Shown here: positions 53,629-62,658 of the stretch, piece by piece
Position numbering within the stretch: the first letter of the stretch is position 1
Layout of the letters: every line of letters starts with the position of its first letter
Origin: Haematococcus lacustris
Lineage: Eukaryota > Chlorophyta > Chlorophyceae > Chlamydomonadales > Haematococcaceae
Direction of reading: 5' to 3'
DNA length: 64,000 nucleotides
Assembly: GCA_030144725.1 (NCBI GenBank)
Contig: JASKMD010000020.1
Coordinates: 3,965,000 to 4,028,999 of the forward strand
Notes under the pieces: model-generated
What the model was told of the DNA's origin: nothing
What the model saw: only the letters and a program-made list of their open reading frames with translations
The model's database searches: none
Translations under genes and position numbers: made by a program

Positions 53629-55564
53629 TGGGGAGGCAGCAGGCCACACAGCTGGGCAGCTGGTGCAGGCCGGAGCAGTATGAGGTAACCCAACAAGCTG
53701 CAGCAGTTCCCTCCCTCTCCTTTCCGCTCTTCCCTCCCTACGCCCACCCCTGCCGCACCCTTTAAACAGAGTTGCTCTGCCACCGCAGCTCTGCTGCCAC
53801 CACAGCTCTGCTGCCACAGCTGTCTGCCACCAGCGTTGCTGCTGTCACAGTCGTTGGGACTGAGGTGCTGGGTTATACCCTAGTGGATGTGGTGCCAGCC
53901 CTGCCATGATTGCCACCAAGGTAGCATGTTGACAAGAAAGAGGAATTGCTGCGGCATGGCTACTTTCAATGTTGCATGAGGCCCCACCACCTTGTCTTGG
54001 CCTCACATTAACAAGTGGGGCCAAGCTATAAACCGCTGAGTATATGATACCCTTGAGTTACAAATCAGGGACGTGTGCGAACGACAGCACAAACACTGGC
54101 ACCCACCCTACCTCATCCGCCCACTAGCCCCTGCCACCTCTCCTCTGATGCTGGCCTCACCTGAGTCGATGAAGAACCTTGAGCTGCCGCTTTGCTTGCC
54201 TTGCCCCTGCCAAACGTGAAGGCGCTCCTGGACACCTTCCCCGCACCCCTCTGCCCCTCCACATCCTTGCTGGGCTCGCTTCCCACTGCACTCCCTGCAC
54301 TGCCGCCTCCTGCTGCCCCTGCTGCAGCTGCTGGGGTGGGGGGGAGGGAGGAGTTGTTCGCCATGGGCTTAAGCCGGCTGCTGGGTGCTGCACCGCTGCC
54401 AGGGCTGGTGGAGGTGCAGGGGGCATTGCTGGCCTTCACCCCTAGCACATGCGGCCTGGCGGGCAGTCAGGTGGGTGGAGTGGGCAGGCAGGTGGGTGGG
54501 GTGGGCAGGCAGGTGGGTTAAGTGGGCGGGCAGGTGGGTGGAGTGGAGTGGGCAGGCAGGCGGGTGCACAGGCAGGCATGGGTTATCAGGGCTGCTCTTG
54601 GCCGGCAGGAGAGTGGGGAAAAGTGAAATGTGGGTGGGGTCAGGCACTCACGCAGGTGCCCCGTCCGCCCCTTTGTACTTCATGCCCAGCTGCTTGTACT
54701 GCCGGCTGCAGACCACCCCATGGGCGCCCTGAATTTGCTCCATGGCCTGCGCTTGCATGCATGAGGGCACACGCACACAACCACGCGGCTGTTACTCACA
54801 CTCCACTACTCCCCACACCTCCGCTGCCCCTGCTTCCCTTCTGTACTCCTGGCCACTCCCACCCCCGTCAAGGCTGGCTTCGCACCGTCTCCGCCACCAG
54901 CTTGCTGATGGCTGGGGTCTGGGCTGCCACCACAAGCACGTCCGGGTGCACCACAAAGTCCCACACCCAGCAGGGGTTGCCCTGCTTGTCCACCCCGCTC
55001 TTCTTGCTGCTCAGGGTCAGCGGCAGCTCCACATGGCGCCCCACTTTCCCGTCAGGGCCTGGCCGTGGCTCCATTCGCATCTTGTCAACTTTGTCAGAAG
55101 TGCACACATTGATGTAAACCTTGTGACCACTGGGCTGCTCCAGCGTACGGATGACGTAGCCTTCCTTGGGGACCACCAGCACGGTCCCTTTGCCGTAAAC
55201 CTCCTCAGCGCGGCCCTCAGACTCCAGCTGGCGCAAGTACAGGTCAGTCTCATCCTTCACCTGCATGCATGGTATTCAAACACACTCAAATGGGCTGCGT
55301 GCTTGTGTGAAGACGAGCAGCTCTTGCCCGACCTTCGGGTCCGACACCTCCTTCGCATACTCTTCGAACAATTTGATGAACTCCGGGTCCTTAAATGCCT
55401 TGGAGAACTTGTCGCACTCCTGTGTTGGCGCCACCCATTGCAGTGCTGCTTGATGAGGAAGAGTACGGCATGTCCGGGCAGCAGGGCTGTCCCACCTCAT
55501 TCGAGAGCTTTAGCTCCTTCAGCGTCTCGTCAAGCTTCGTCCGATCCTCGTCAGAAACTCCCAT
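51144..55564 (-). CDS. KTU: Kintoun/DNAAF2 (PF13) axonemal dynein assembly factor
   Basis: Seven minus-strand exons in phase, 763 residues: 55564-55496, 55419-55333, 55260-54886, 54746-54652, 54428-54161, 52822-52653, 52371-51144. The N-terminus has KAFKDPEFIKLFEEYAKEVS, the helical lead of the family, then the PIH1 domain (about residues 65-210: VLVVPKEGYVIRTLE, KVYINVCTSDKV, WVWDFVVHPDVLVVA, LGMKYKG). After an Ala/Gly/Ser linker, a second domain reads CLVLRVLLPGQTSAAGLDLD and YKLDLELPYAVDDTRGKAKF, which matches the 'LPYPVD..RGKAxF' signature of DNAAF2. The last exon carries a long Gln/Glu tract from CTG/CTC triplets and ends RIARAVAEELD. Kintoun works with HSP90 in the cytoplasm to preassemble dynein arms. 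Another exon within the 1.3 kb intron 52823-54160 is possible but not needed for frame. Part of the last exon is duplicated at 58263-58572. Confidence 0.9.
51960..52175. repeat. CTG/CTC triplet tract encoding polyQ/E in Kintoun
   Basis: Repeats of (CTG)3-4 and CTC triplets that on the minus strand encode Gln runs broken by Glu pairs. The length is likely to vary between strains. Confidence 0.93.
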
Positions 55565-55805
55565 TCCGGAGTAGCGATGAGTGGAAACTGGGCAATTGCA
55601 ACGCTTCGCGGCGGCAGTCAGTAGCGCGGCGCGTGCTAGCCTTATTTGCGGTCTCTATAGATACTATTCAAGGTCATTGTTCCCAACCGCTGCACTTTTC
55701 CACCCACTGGGTCTTCACTGACTGGGACTGCTTGCAGTGAAGCAAGGTGTGGAGCTTGCATTCTGTGAGCATGCCCTCCTGGCACTACGCGCTGAACCGT
55801 CGGCC
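55565..55805. other. Spacer upstream of Kintoun gene
   Basis: Presumed promoter of the Kintoun gene. No motif is named. A plus-strand Cys/Ala-rich frame (KQGVELAFCEHALLALRAEP) starts near 55740 and continues into the duplicated segment; it is not recognised. Confidence 0.35.
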
Positions 55806-55985
55806 TCTAATTTCTGCTGCGCCTACTGTGGAACTGGCTGTGCATCGAGCTCGCGGTATACCTCGCTTCTCGAGGCTTCACTGTCCCGTTTGTTGCGCCG
55901 ATGCCTGTGTCTGTTGGATCCCTTAACACCCCCCCTGGCCACCCTCTCCCCCAGTCAGGGCCTCCCAACTCCCTTGAAAATGGGG
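55806..55985 (+). repeat. Duplicated segment, copy without insertion
   Basis: From CTAATTTCTGCTGCGCCTAC to about CCCTCTCCCCCAG this matches 56661-57000 apart from the MITE present there. CTACTGTG at 55823-55830 is the empty target site. The ~680 bp after it (55986-56660) show no recognisable gene. Confidence 0.92.
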
Positions 55986-56660
55986 TGTGTCCGTTTCACG
56001 CGGTTTACTTCCCGCACAGTTTGCGGAATGATGAACGAAGCACATCAGTATGTAGAGGGCTCGCTTGGCTACACGCTACGGCTGTCCTGAGCGTCCATGA
56101 CTATGTATATGATGCACTGCTTAGGCGTGAACCCGGCCTACATTTTGTGGGCAGATATCACCATGCACGCCTCCTCCACCCTCGACCTTCTTAATGACGC
56201 CGTGATGAAGCAACCGCAAGTATGTGTGTAGTCGCGCTTTGCGTTGCGATGGCCGGTTTCGCGATTTTGAAACCTAAGAGGCTGAAATGCTTCTTTAACG
56301 CACCCACACCACTGCTGATGCTGCGTCTAGAACAGCCGCATATTTCTTAACATCTATTAGCTTTCCCTCGTTATTTGTGTCGCTCGCGCTGTCAAGCGAG
56401 AGACGGAGTGGTTGTATGCTCTAGCGATTCATTAAGACACTATGTGCACCCTTCACTTCTTGTTACAGTAGACTATGTGGCCTGATAGTCAAACTGACCG
56501 CGGGACTCTTCATATTTGAGCCTTTTCTGCTCGTTCCCCTGGCTATGTGCTTTGTTCGCTGTAGCTAGAGCATATGCGCAGGTGCGAAGCCTTCGTTGTG
56601 TCGCTACATCGTTTTGGGACATCACCACCGAGACATGTGCTTCGGTCCACGGTGCCATGA

Positions 56661-57000
56661 CCTAATTTCTGCTGCGCCTACTGTGTAGGGATCGTCCCAT
56701 CTACGTAGATCTACGTAGATCTAACGTTAGATTAGATGGTTAGACTAGATCTAACAAGCCAATCTAACGTTAGAACCGTCTAATCTAGTCTAACGTTAGA
56801 TGGGTCGGGACGATCCCTACTACTGTGGAACTGGCTGTGCATCGAGCTCGCGGTATACCTCGCTTCTCGAGGCTTCACTGTCCCGTTTGTTGCGCCGATG
56901 CCTGTGTCTGTTGGATCCCTTAACACCCCCCCTGGCCACCCTCTCCCCCAGAGCCCCCAGAGTCAGGATGTCCCAACATGGGGTTTGTAATCTTCATGCA
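56661..57000 (+). repeat. Duplicated segment, copy with MITE
   Basis: Second copy of 55806-55985, interrupted at 56686-56819. Diverges after about 56960. The following 540 bp (57001-57540) hold no recognised gene. Confidence 0.92.
56686..56819. mobile_element. 134 bp MITE with 8 bp target duplication and empty-site control
   Basis: Begins TAGGGATCGTCCCATCTA and ends TAGATGGGTCGGGACGATCC followed by CTA, so the termini are inverted. The core is made of TCTAACGTTAGA-like palindromes. The flanks CTACTGTG (56678-56685 and 56820-56827) are identical. The duplicate locus at 55823-55830 has CTACTGTG once and no element. The 8 bp duplication points to hAT mobilisation. Confidence 0.93.
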
Positions 57001-57539
57001 AGTACTCTCTACAAAGTGCACCATTTTCAGTAGCTTCTATCGCATTGGCACTTGCGCAATATTGCTTGTATCCTGGCAAGCGGCGCGTTAATCATTGCAT
57101 CAAAGTCCTTGCCGGTGCAAGCGATCGCGGACACACCTCAGCTGTTCAGCACCGATTGTTCGAGTGGTGAGTAGTGGCACCAATGAGGGAACTCCGCCTG
57201 GCATCCAGCCGGAAGTAGCTCCGCGAGCCTCTTGTTGGTGCAGGCGGTGTTGGAGGGCTATCGCTGGGCATGTTATGTATTGACATTGCTGCAAACGCGA
57301 GAAATCTGCGTCTCTCTCTCGCCAGTCACACAACAAGCGACCGTTGTCTGTTACAGAAAGTCCCGAACCCGTAGAGGGGGAGGGCGGCCTAGCAGCCTAA
57401 CGGCTGACGGCTTAAGCCACATCATCATATCAGCCGATACTGATTTATGGCTAGTAGTTCATGGCAAATACGGAGTCCATCATTGGAATCATAAATTGTA
57501 TGGACCATCCTACATCCAACCGCGTCTTCACACATGTTG

Positions 57540-57814
57540 CTAGCCTTCCAAAGAGCACCAATAAGCCTGCCTGCCACTGCTATACCATGCCCAACCTTGG
57601 CATAGAGCGTGCATGCACAAGCCTTGCATGCTCAGCTCCACACACCCAGCATTGCAATATGCCTGCAAGCACCTGACTGACGAAATGTGACATGATAGAG
57701 ACAAGGTTGCCCTCCATAAGGTCCTACTTTACCCGCTACAAGCAATGCATTGCAACAAAAAGAGCTACTCATTGCATGGAAGAATGTGGCATTGTGACAG
57801 GGTATTTTCTGCAA
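57540..57814 (-). mobile_element. 3' part of coiled-coil transposon, second element
   Basis: Matches 37160-37400 of the tandem units with moderate divergence. The minus-strand frame VAGKVGPYGGQPCLYHVTF is conserved with VAGKVRPSGWQPCLYHVTC, which supports a coding 3' exon. It belongs with the ORF at 58237-58974. Confidence 0.65.
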
Positions 57815-58170
57815 GAAAGAAAGTGTTTGCCCGTGCCATCAGGCGTGCATCAAGGGAGGAAAGAAGCCTCAAGGCATGCCCTTGCTACCCTCCACTGATG
57901 TTGCACTCTGATGTGCTGTGGTGTCACCTGGGTTTGAAACGGCGCCGCTGGCAGGGCCGGCAGGTCATTACCTTACCTGCTAGGCTGACCTTACCTGCAG
58001 GTCATGGTCTATAGAGCTTGCTTAAACTGCAGGCCCAATTGCACCCGTGTGTGCAGGAGGGGGTCCAAAAAAAATAAAAAAAAGGAAGGCTACTCCGGTT
58101 TATCACCAGCGTGCATTAAGGGAGGACTCCGGCATGGGGCGCCGACACTATCCCACCAGAGTTATTTTTT
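57815..58170. other. Inner part of second coiled-coil transposon
   Basis: Non-coding as far as can be seen. Holds an A-rich stretch (AAAAAAAATAAAAAAAAGG at 58069) and GGTCATTACCTTACCTGC-like short repeats near 57965-58000. Confidence 0.4.
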
Positions 58171-58241
58171 CGTCGTAGTGGAGTCGAACCCACGACCTCT
58201 CAGTTGTAGGAGTCACCCTTAACCAACTGAGCCACTTCACC
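58171..58241 (-). tRNA. tRNA-like sequence with A and B boxes, probably pseudogene or SINE head
   Basis: On the minus strand GGTGAAG is followed by TGGCTCAGTTGG, an exact A-box type, and GGTTCGACTCC, an exact RNA polymerase III B-box. The spacing fits a tRNA without an extra arm. The acceptor ends (GGTGAAG and ACTACGACG) do not pair well and the T stem is imperfect, so it is more likely a tRNA pseudogene or SINE head than a working tRNA. Its 5' edge overlaps the stop codon of the chimeric ORF. Confidence 0.5.
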
Positions 58242-58974
58242 GCACGACGGGGCGGGATAGGAGGGGGTCCAAGTAGTAGCCCATGCCAAGGGCGCCCAGC
58301 TTGAACACAGTGCCAGGGCGGGCGCCTGTGAATGCTGCAGCAGCCTGGAATTGGGGGGCCGCCACCTCCCCTTCTGCTGCCCCCCCGTTCGCAGTGGCTT
58401 CTGTTGCCCCCGCGTTCGCCATTGCTGCCCCTGCCCCTGCTACTGCTACTGCTGCCCCTGCTGCCCCAGGGACATGCAGTGCAGGCCACCGCTGCTGGTT
58501 TGCTGTCAGGGCCGTGGCAGTAGACTGATCTTCAGGCAAGCCCCTCTCCCCCTGCTGCTGCTGCTGCTGCTGCTCTGGTGACTCCTGCTGCTGCTGGCTG
58601 CTTCTGCCAGAAGCAGCTCCTTTGTTGTCAATGCGGGCTACAGAGTTTGAAACAAAGCGAATGTCAGTCTTCAACTCCTGAAATGCCTGTTGCATATGCA
58701 GTTTGTGCTCCTGTTGTTGCTTCTGCATCCGTCGCTCGTGCTCCTGCAGCTGCTGCTGCAAACGTTGCTCGTGCTCCTGCAGTTGCTTCTGCATCCATCG
58801 CTGGTGCTCCTGCAGCTGATCTCGCAGCTCGTGAGATGAGAGAACCTGCTGTTGAATAGGTAAGTCCAGTGGTGGAAGAGCGGCAACAACTTCCTGCGTG
58901 GCCTGCGCGGCTGCTCGATGAGCTTGCACGAGCTGTCCCAACGAGGCTGTCAATACATCGTATGGACCCGACAT
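58237..58974 (-). CDS. Chimeric ORF: transposon coiled-coil protein fused to a captured Kintoun fragment
   Basis: 245 codons on the minus strand. Residues 1-125 begin MSGPYDVLTASLGQLVQAHR and are a longer-coiled-coil paralogue of the transposon protein at 46238-46777. They include LQEHERRMQKQQQEHKLHMQ and ARIDNKGAA, the equivalent of ARLNNKGAA. From about residue 140 the sequence is GERGLPEDQSTATALTANQQ and continues to FKLGALGMGYYLDP. That is nearly identical to the end of the Kintoun last exon (minus strand of 51533-51832). The transposon's own C-terminal part (LLHWLRNEEGAEP) is replaced. The ORF is open throughout. The copied piece is in the same frame as in Kintoun. Function unknown. Confidence 0.8.
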   Translation of the reverse strand: MSGPYDVLTASLGQLVQAHRAAAQATQEVVAALPPLDLPIQQQVLSSHELRDQLQEHQRWMQKQLQEHEQRLQQQLQEHERRMQKQQQEHKLHMQQAFQELKTDIRFVSNSVARIDNKGAASGRSSQQQQESPEQQQQQQQGERGLPEDQSTATALTANQQRWPALHVPGAAGAAVAVAGAGAAMANAGATEATANGGAAEGEVAAPQFQAAAAFTGARPGTVFKLGALGMGYYLDPLLSRPVVR

Positions 58975-59026
58975 TGTTTATCGGTGCCTGTGTACTGATG
59001 TCTTGCAGGATTTCCTGTATCCCTAT

Positions 59027-59061
59027 CCTCCTGTGGAGCCCCTACACTTCTCCACAGGAGG
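59027..59061. ncRNA. Stem-loop downstream of Fanzor stop; candidate part of a guide RNA
   Basis: CCTCCTGTGGAG and CTCCACAGGAGG are perfect 12 bp arms around an 11 nt loop. It is conserved with one mismatch at 61552-61586, and one arm is present at 49229-49239. In TnpB/Fanzor systems the omega RNA spans the 3' end of the gene and the element end. That this hairpin belongs to one is an inference from position only. Confidence 0.35.
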
Positions 59062-59209
59062 GACCGGTGTGTGTCCCTAACCTAGGTCCCTAACCCTAGG
59101 AGTCGATAGAGCCCTATCCTGCCCTATGCACACTATCGCACACACATCCCCTTTGTTAGGGGCAATCGAATTGTTTGTTTGTTTGGCTCGTGGCATGATG
59201 CACATGTCA

Positions 59210-59483
59210 CTATCGCTGCCGCTGGTGCCGCCGCTGCCACTTCCGCAACAGGCCTCTGTCGCGCACGCACACCCACTCCTGGCCCGGCCTGCCTGGGTTA
59301 GGCATGGCGGGGCGGCCCAGCCAGCTGTTGAGCTCGCGAGGGCGGCCCGGCCCGGCTGCAATGCGGCGGATGTTGAGCGCGGCTGACACGTCTCGATCGT
59401 AGAACCTGATGACGTTGCTTGTTGAGCACATCAGGCCCCGGATGCGGGACCGCGTCGCCATGCTGCGCACCGGGCGCAGCCAC
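59210..59483 (-). pseudogene. Fanzor terminal exon (RuvC-III), copy 1
   Basis: After a CTTGCAG acceptor the exon starts in phase 2 and encodes 90 residues to TAG. It includes SRIRGLMCSTSNVIRFYDRD and VSAALNIRRI, then PGRPRELNSWLGRPAMPNPG and a basic end RKWQRRHQRQR. DRDVSAALNI corresponds to the third RuvC motif of TnpB/Fanzor (DRDxNAAxNI), with Ser for the usual Asn. The phase matches the donor of the exon at 62146-62357 (EFRTSRV), which is the expected preceding part. Only one cysteine of the usual four of the zinc finger remains. No upstream exons are present here. Confidence 0.75.
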
Positions 59484-59619
59484 CTGCAAGGCGACATACA
59501 TGTCAATGCAAATCTGCAAGATTGCCAAACCAAGTGTTAAGTCAAGCCATGTTGAGTCTAAACGGTGCTGGGCACAGTCAGGGGTTGGTGTGTGAGGCTA
59601 TTTCACAGCTGGTGGTGGT

Positions 59620-61530
59620 CGTCAGGCTGTAGATCCCATGCACAACACTGATATTGCACATGCGTCCATGGCTGGTCCGTGCTTCACCCCGAGCTTTGCG
59701 TGCCTAGGATTGGCCCGACCAAGTCTAACCAAGCTGGCAGGGAGCTAGTTGACGTGCTATCAGCTACAGGCCTTGTTGCCACCACCGGCAGGGGACATGG
59801 GGACATGGGACAGCGCACCTGCAGAGCTAGCACTCGCACGGAGCACATCATCATGAGTGAATCGTTTTACTCTTTGAGCCACACATCTTCCTTCCCTGAC
59901 GCTTGCCATGAGTTTGACCACTCCCCCATTACCCTGTCAGTCAAGGCACCAGCACAAGCCACTACACCCGTCCACACCTGCAATGCTGACTGCCACACTG
60001 GCCCACAGTTTCAATGGAAGCCAGATCATGCAGCACGGTATGTGGATGCTCTTATTGCCTTGGAAGAGGAGGTCATGGCTGTCAAGCAGGCTGTTGAGCA
60101 AGGCACACACCCTGACTCCATCAACCGCTTTGTGCATGACATCATATCACGGGCTGTGGGCAGTGCGGGGATGCTCAAGCCAAGGCTCTGCCCATTGGCG
60201 CGTGTTGACAAGCACACCACAGTTAAGCCTGTCTGGTTTGACCGGTCATGCAAGGAGGCTAAAGACGCTCTCTGGCAGGCTTTGCGTAGCGGGGAGGCCT
60301 TGCACCTTTACAAGTCTAGAAAGCAGGCCTATAGGAGGCTGATTGCTAGAGCTAAGTCTGCGTGGTCCAAGCACAGAGCTGCCAAGCTTCTAGACATGCT
60401 CAAGCACAACCCCGGGGATGCACTCAAGATGCTCCGAGTCAAGCACGCACGCCAGCAGTCCATGGTTCCCATTGACAAGTGGCATCAGCATCTGCAGGCC
60501 TATTTCGCAACCACCACTACGACACATGAAGCACTTGATGTGATCCCTGAGCCAGCCAGGACTAGGCAAGCTGTGCCTGCCCATTTGCAAGCCGTCCCTC
60601 TTGGGAGAGGCAGACTTCACTCTGTCCCTCCCCTGCCCCTGTCACAACACATCCGCCTGCCTATGAGCTGCCCCATCTTGACAACATCACATCCATTGTA
60701 CAAGCACAACTACGTGAGCTCAACAATGACACAGCACCTGGCCTGGATGGGCTCTCAGCCCCCTTCATCAAGCACGCTCGCACAGTTGAGGAGGGTGTTA
60801 CCACATACTTGTTGCTCCCTCTGCTTGCACAGCATGATGCGCACGGGGAAGCGGCTTGGAAGGTAGCTAAAATCAGCCCCCTCTTCAAGGACACAGACCT
60901 CACAGACCCAACAAGTACAGAATGCTTGCTTTGAGTAGTGTGTTGTACCGCCTGTATGCTAACGTCTTGCGGCACGTGCTGACCGCCTGGTGCATGACAC
61001 ACAAAGTGCTGCCAGCTGAGCAGTTTGGGTTCATCCTGGGACGCAGCACCATGCACCCCATGTTCATTCTGCGCCATCTTGTCCACGCTCAAAAGGCAAG
61101 CGTAGATGCCAAGCACCGCAAGCTTTTCACTGCCTTCATTGACTTCAAACAAGCCTATGATCACATACCTCGACAACAATTGTGGGAGCATTTGCGGGTA
61201 GGGGTTAAGCTGCCACAACCCTTGCTTGCCTGCCTGGAGGGTCTATATAGGGATGATAGCTATGTGCTGATAGATGGCCCCCACCGCACCCCCCCAGTGA
61301 CTCCGGACCAAGGTGTCAAGCAAGGGTGCCCCATCAGCCCACTCTTGTTTGCTCTCTATGTTCACGACATTAGTAAGGAGTTCCTGGGTCCTGTTGATGC
61401 TGTGAGGGTGCAAGGCACACCTGTCACCCACTTCATGTATGCTGATGACCTGACCCTGGTGAGCACCTCGTCCCACGGGCTGCAGCGGCTGGTCTGCCAG
61501 CTACAAGGCTTTGCATCCCAAGGTGGTTGT
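59620..61530 (+). pseudogene. Broken non-LTR retrotransposon (LINE): endonuclease end and reverse transcriptase
   Basis: The frame from 59679 holds the end of an apurinic-type endonuclease domain (VATTGRGHGDMGQ, RTEHIIMSESF, EFDHSPITL) and the linker to the polymerase. Reverse transcriptase follows in other frames: APGLDGLSAPFIKHA near 60735, PTKYRMLALSSVLYRLYANV near 60920, FIDFKQAYDHIP (motif A), QGVKQGCPISPLLFALYVHD (motif B) and FMYADDLTLVS (motif C, catalytic YADD). At least two frameshifts (near 60600 and 60915) break it. It is cut at 61530 inside the polymerase by the second Fanzor-exon element. The endonuclease start and the RNase H or C-terminal part are missing. It is not autonomous. 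Confidence 0.85.
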
Positions 61531-62145
61531 CAGGATTTCCTGTATCCCTATCCTCTTGTGGAGCCCCTACACTTCTCCACAGGAGGGACCGGTGTGTGTC
61601 CCTAACCTAGGTCCCTAACCCTAGGAGTCGATAGAGCCCTATCCTGCCCTATGCACACTCTATCGCACACACATCCCCTTTGTTAGGGGCAATCGAATTG
61701 TTTGGTGTTTGGCTCGTGGCATGATGCACATGTCACTATCGCTGCCGCTGGTGCCGCCGCTGCCACTTCCGCAACAGGCCTCTGTCGCGCACGCACACCC
61801 ACTCCTGGCCCGGCCTGCCTGGGTTAGGCATGGCGGGGCGGCCAAGCCAGCTGCTGAGCTCGCGAGGGCGGCCCGGCCCGGCTACAATGCGGCGGATGTT
61901 GAGCGCGGCTGACACGTCTCGATCGTAGAACCTGATGACGTTGCTTGTTGAGCACATCAGGCCCCGGATGCGGGACCGCGTCGCCATGCTGCGCACCGGG
62001 CGCAGCCACCTGCAAGGCGACATACATGTCAATGCAAATCTGCAAGATTGCCAAACCAAGTGTTGCCAAACCAAGTCAAGCCATGTTGAGTCTACACGGT
62101 GCTGGGCACAGTCAGGGGTTGGTGTGTGAGGCTATTTCACAGCTG
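61531..62145 (-). mobile_element. ~615 bp element carrying the Fanzor last exon, copy 2
   Basis: Offset 2525 bp from copy 1 at its left edge, with the same termini and a few small indels (for example an added GCCAAACCAAGT near 62062). It interrupts the reverse transcriptase of the LINE on its left. Confidence 0.82.
61736..62009 (-). pseudogene. Fanzor terminal exon (RuvC-III), copy 2
   Basis: Same 274 nt length and open frame as copy 1, again with DRDVSAALNIRRI and the same stop. There are only a few amino acid changes (IAAGPG to IVAGPG, LNSWLG to LSSWLG), so the coding frame has been kept since duplication. Confidence 0.75.
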
Positions 62146-62357
62146 TGTGAGGTGCGGGGGTAACCAGATATGTACACAGGGGCAGCAGGCTTCAGCGGTG
62201 CCGGCAGCATTGGCAGCAAGGGTGTGCCAGTCAAGCAGATGCTGAGGGAGGCATGCAAGCAGTTCCCAGGGCGTGTGGTGCTGGTGCATGAGTTCCGCAC
62301 CAGCCGGGTCAGCTCTGCCCGCACCGACGTGGTGGCAGGCCAGGCAGAGTCTTTCAG
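62146..62357 (+). pseudogene. Penultimate Fanzor exon, isolated
   Basis: Plus-strand exon reading GAAGFSGAGSIGSKGVPVKQ, PGRVVLVHEFRTSRVSSART and VVAGQAESF, ending in phase 2 at a GTAAGAG donor. The VHEFRTSRV block corresponds to the region between RuvC-II and the zinc finger of TnpB/Fanzor (E..TS..C), but the cysteine after RV is serine. It joins in phase to the terminal exons at 59210 and 61736, which are on the opposite strand here, so the locus is rearranged. The exon's own start is unclear. Confidence 0.65.
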
Positions 62358-62658
62358 GTAAGAGACCTCAGGTGCATGTGCATTGTACACAGAGGGTGAC
62401 CAAAATCTGATAGGCCTGATTCGGCGGTTCTCCCGGTTCCGCGCTTGAACACGCGCGCTTCCTTCCATGCACCGTCCTTTGCGTGCGTATTGGTGGTGTG
62501 GGGCAGCATGGGGCAGCGCGTCACGTTCCGACGGATGAGATCTGGCCCCCGCCTGTCACGCACTTTTTGACCCTCCCGGCAACTAAGGTGCCGCTTGCGC
62601 CGCTGCAGCACGGAACGCGCGCGAGTCAGCCCCTTCTAGACACCTCGGTAGGTGCCCG

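Larger units (their letters stand above)
59006..59611 (-). mobile_element. ~606 bp element carrying the Fanzor last exon, copy 1
   Basis: Homology to 61531-62145 begins abruptly at CAGGATTTCCTG and stops abruptly at CACAGCTG, with unrelated flanks on both sides in the two copies, so both edges are probably real element ends. It contains the Fanzor terminal exon on the minus strand (59483-59210) and about 200 bp of non-coding sequence between the stop codon and the element end. Confidence 0.82.

Noticed and set aside
59006..62145. LTR retrotransposon (direct repeats flanking a reverse transcriptase)
   Set aside because: The ~610 bp repeats contain a Fanzor exon rather than promoter and poly(A) signals. 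The polymerase is of the non-LTR type with an endonuclease upstream, there is no protease or integrase, and the repeat end occurs alone at 49157.
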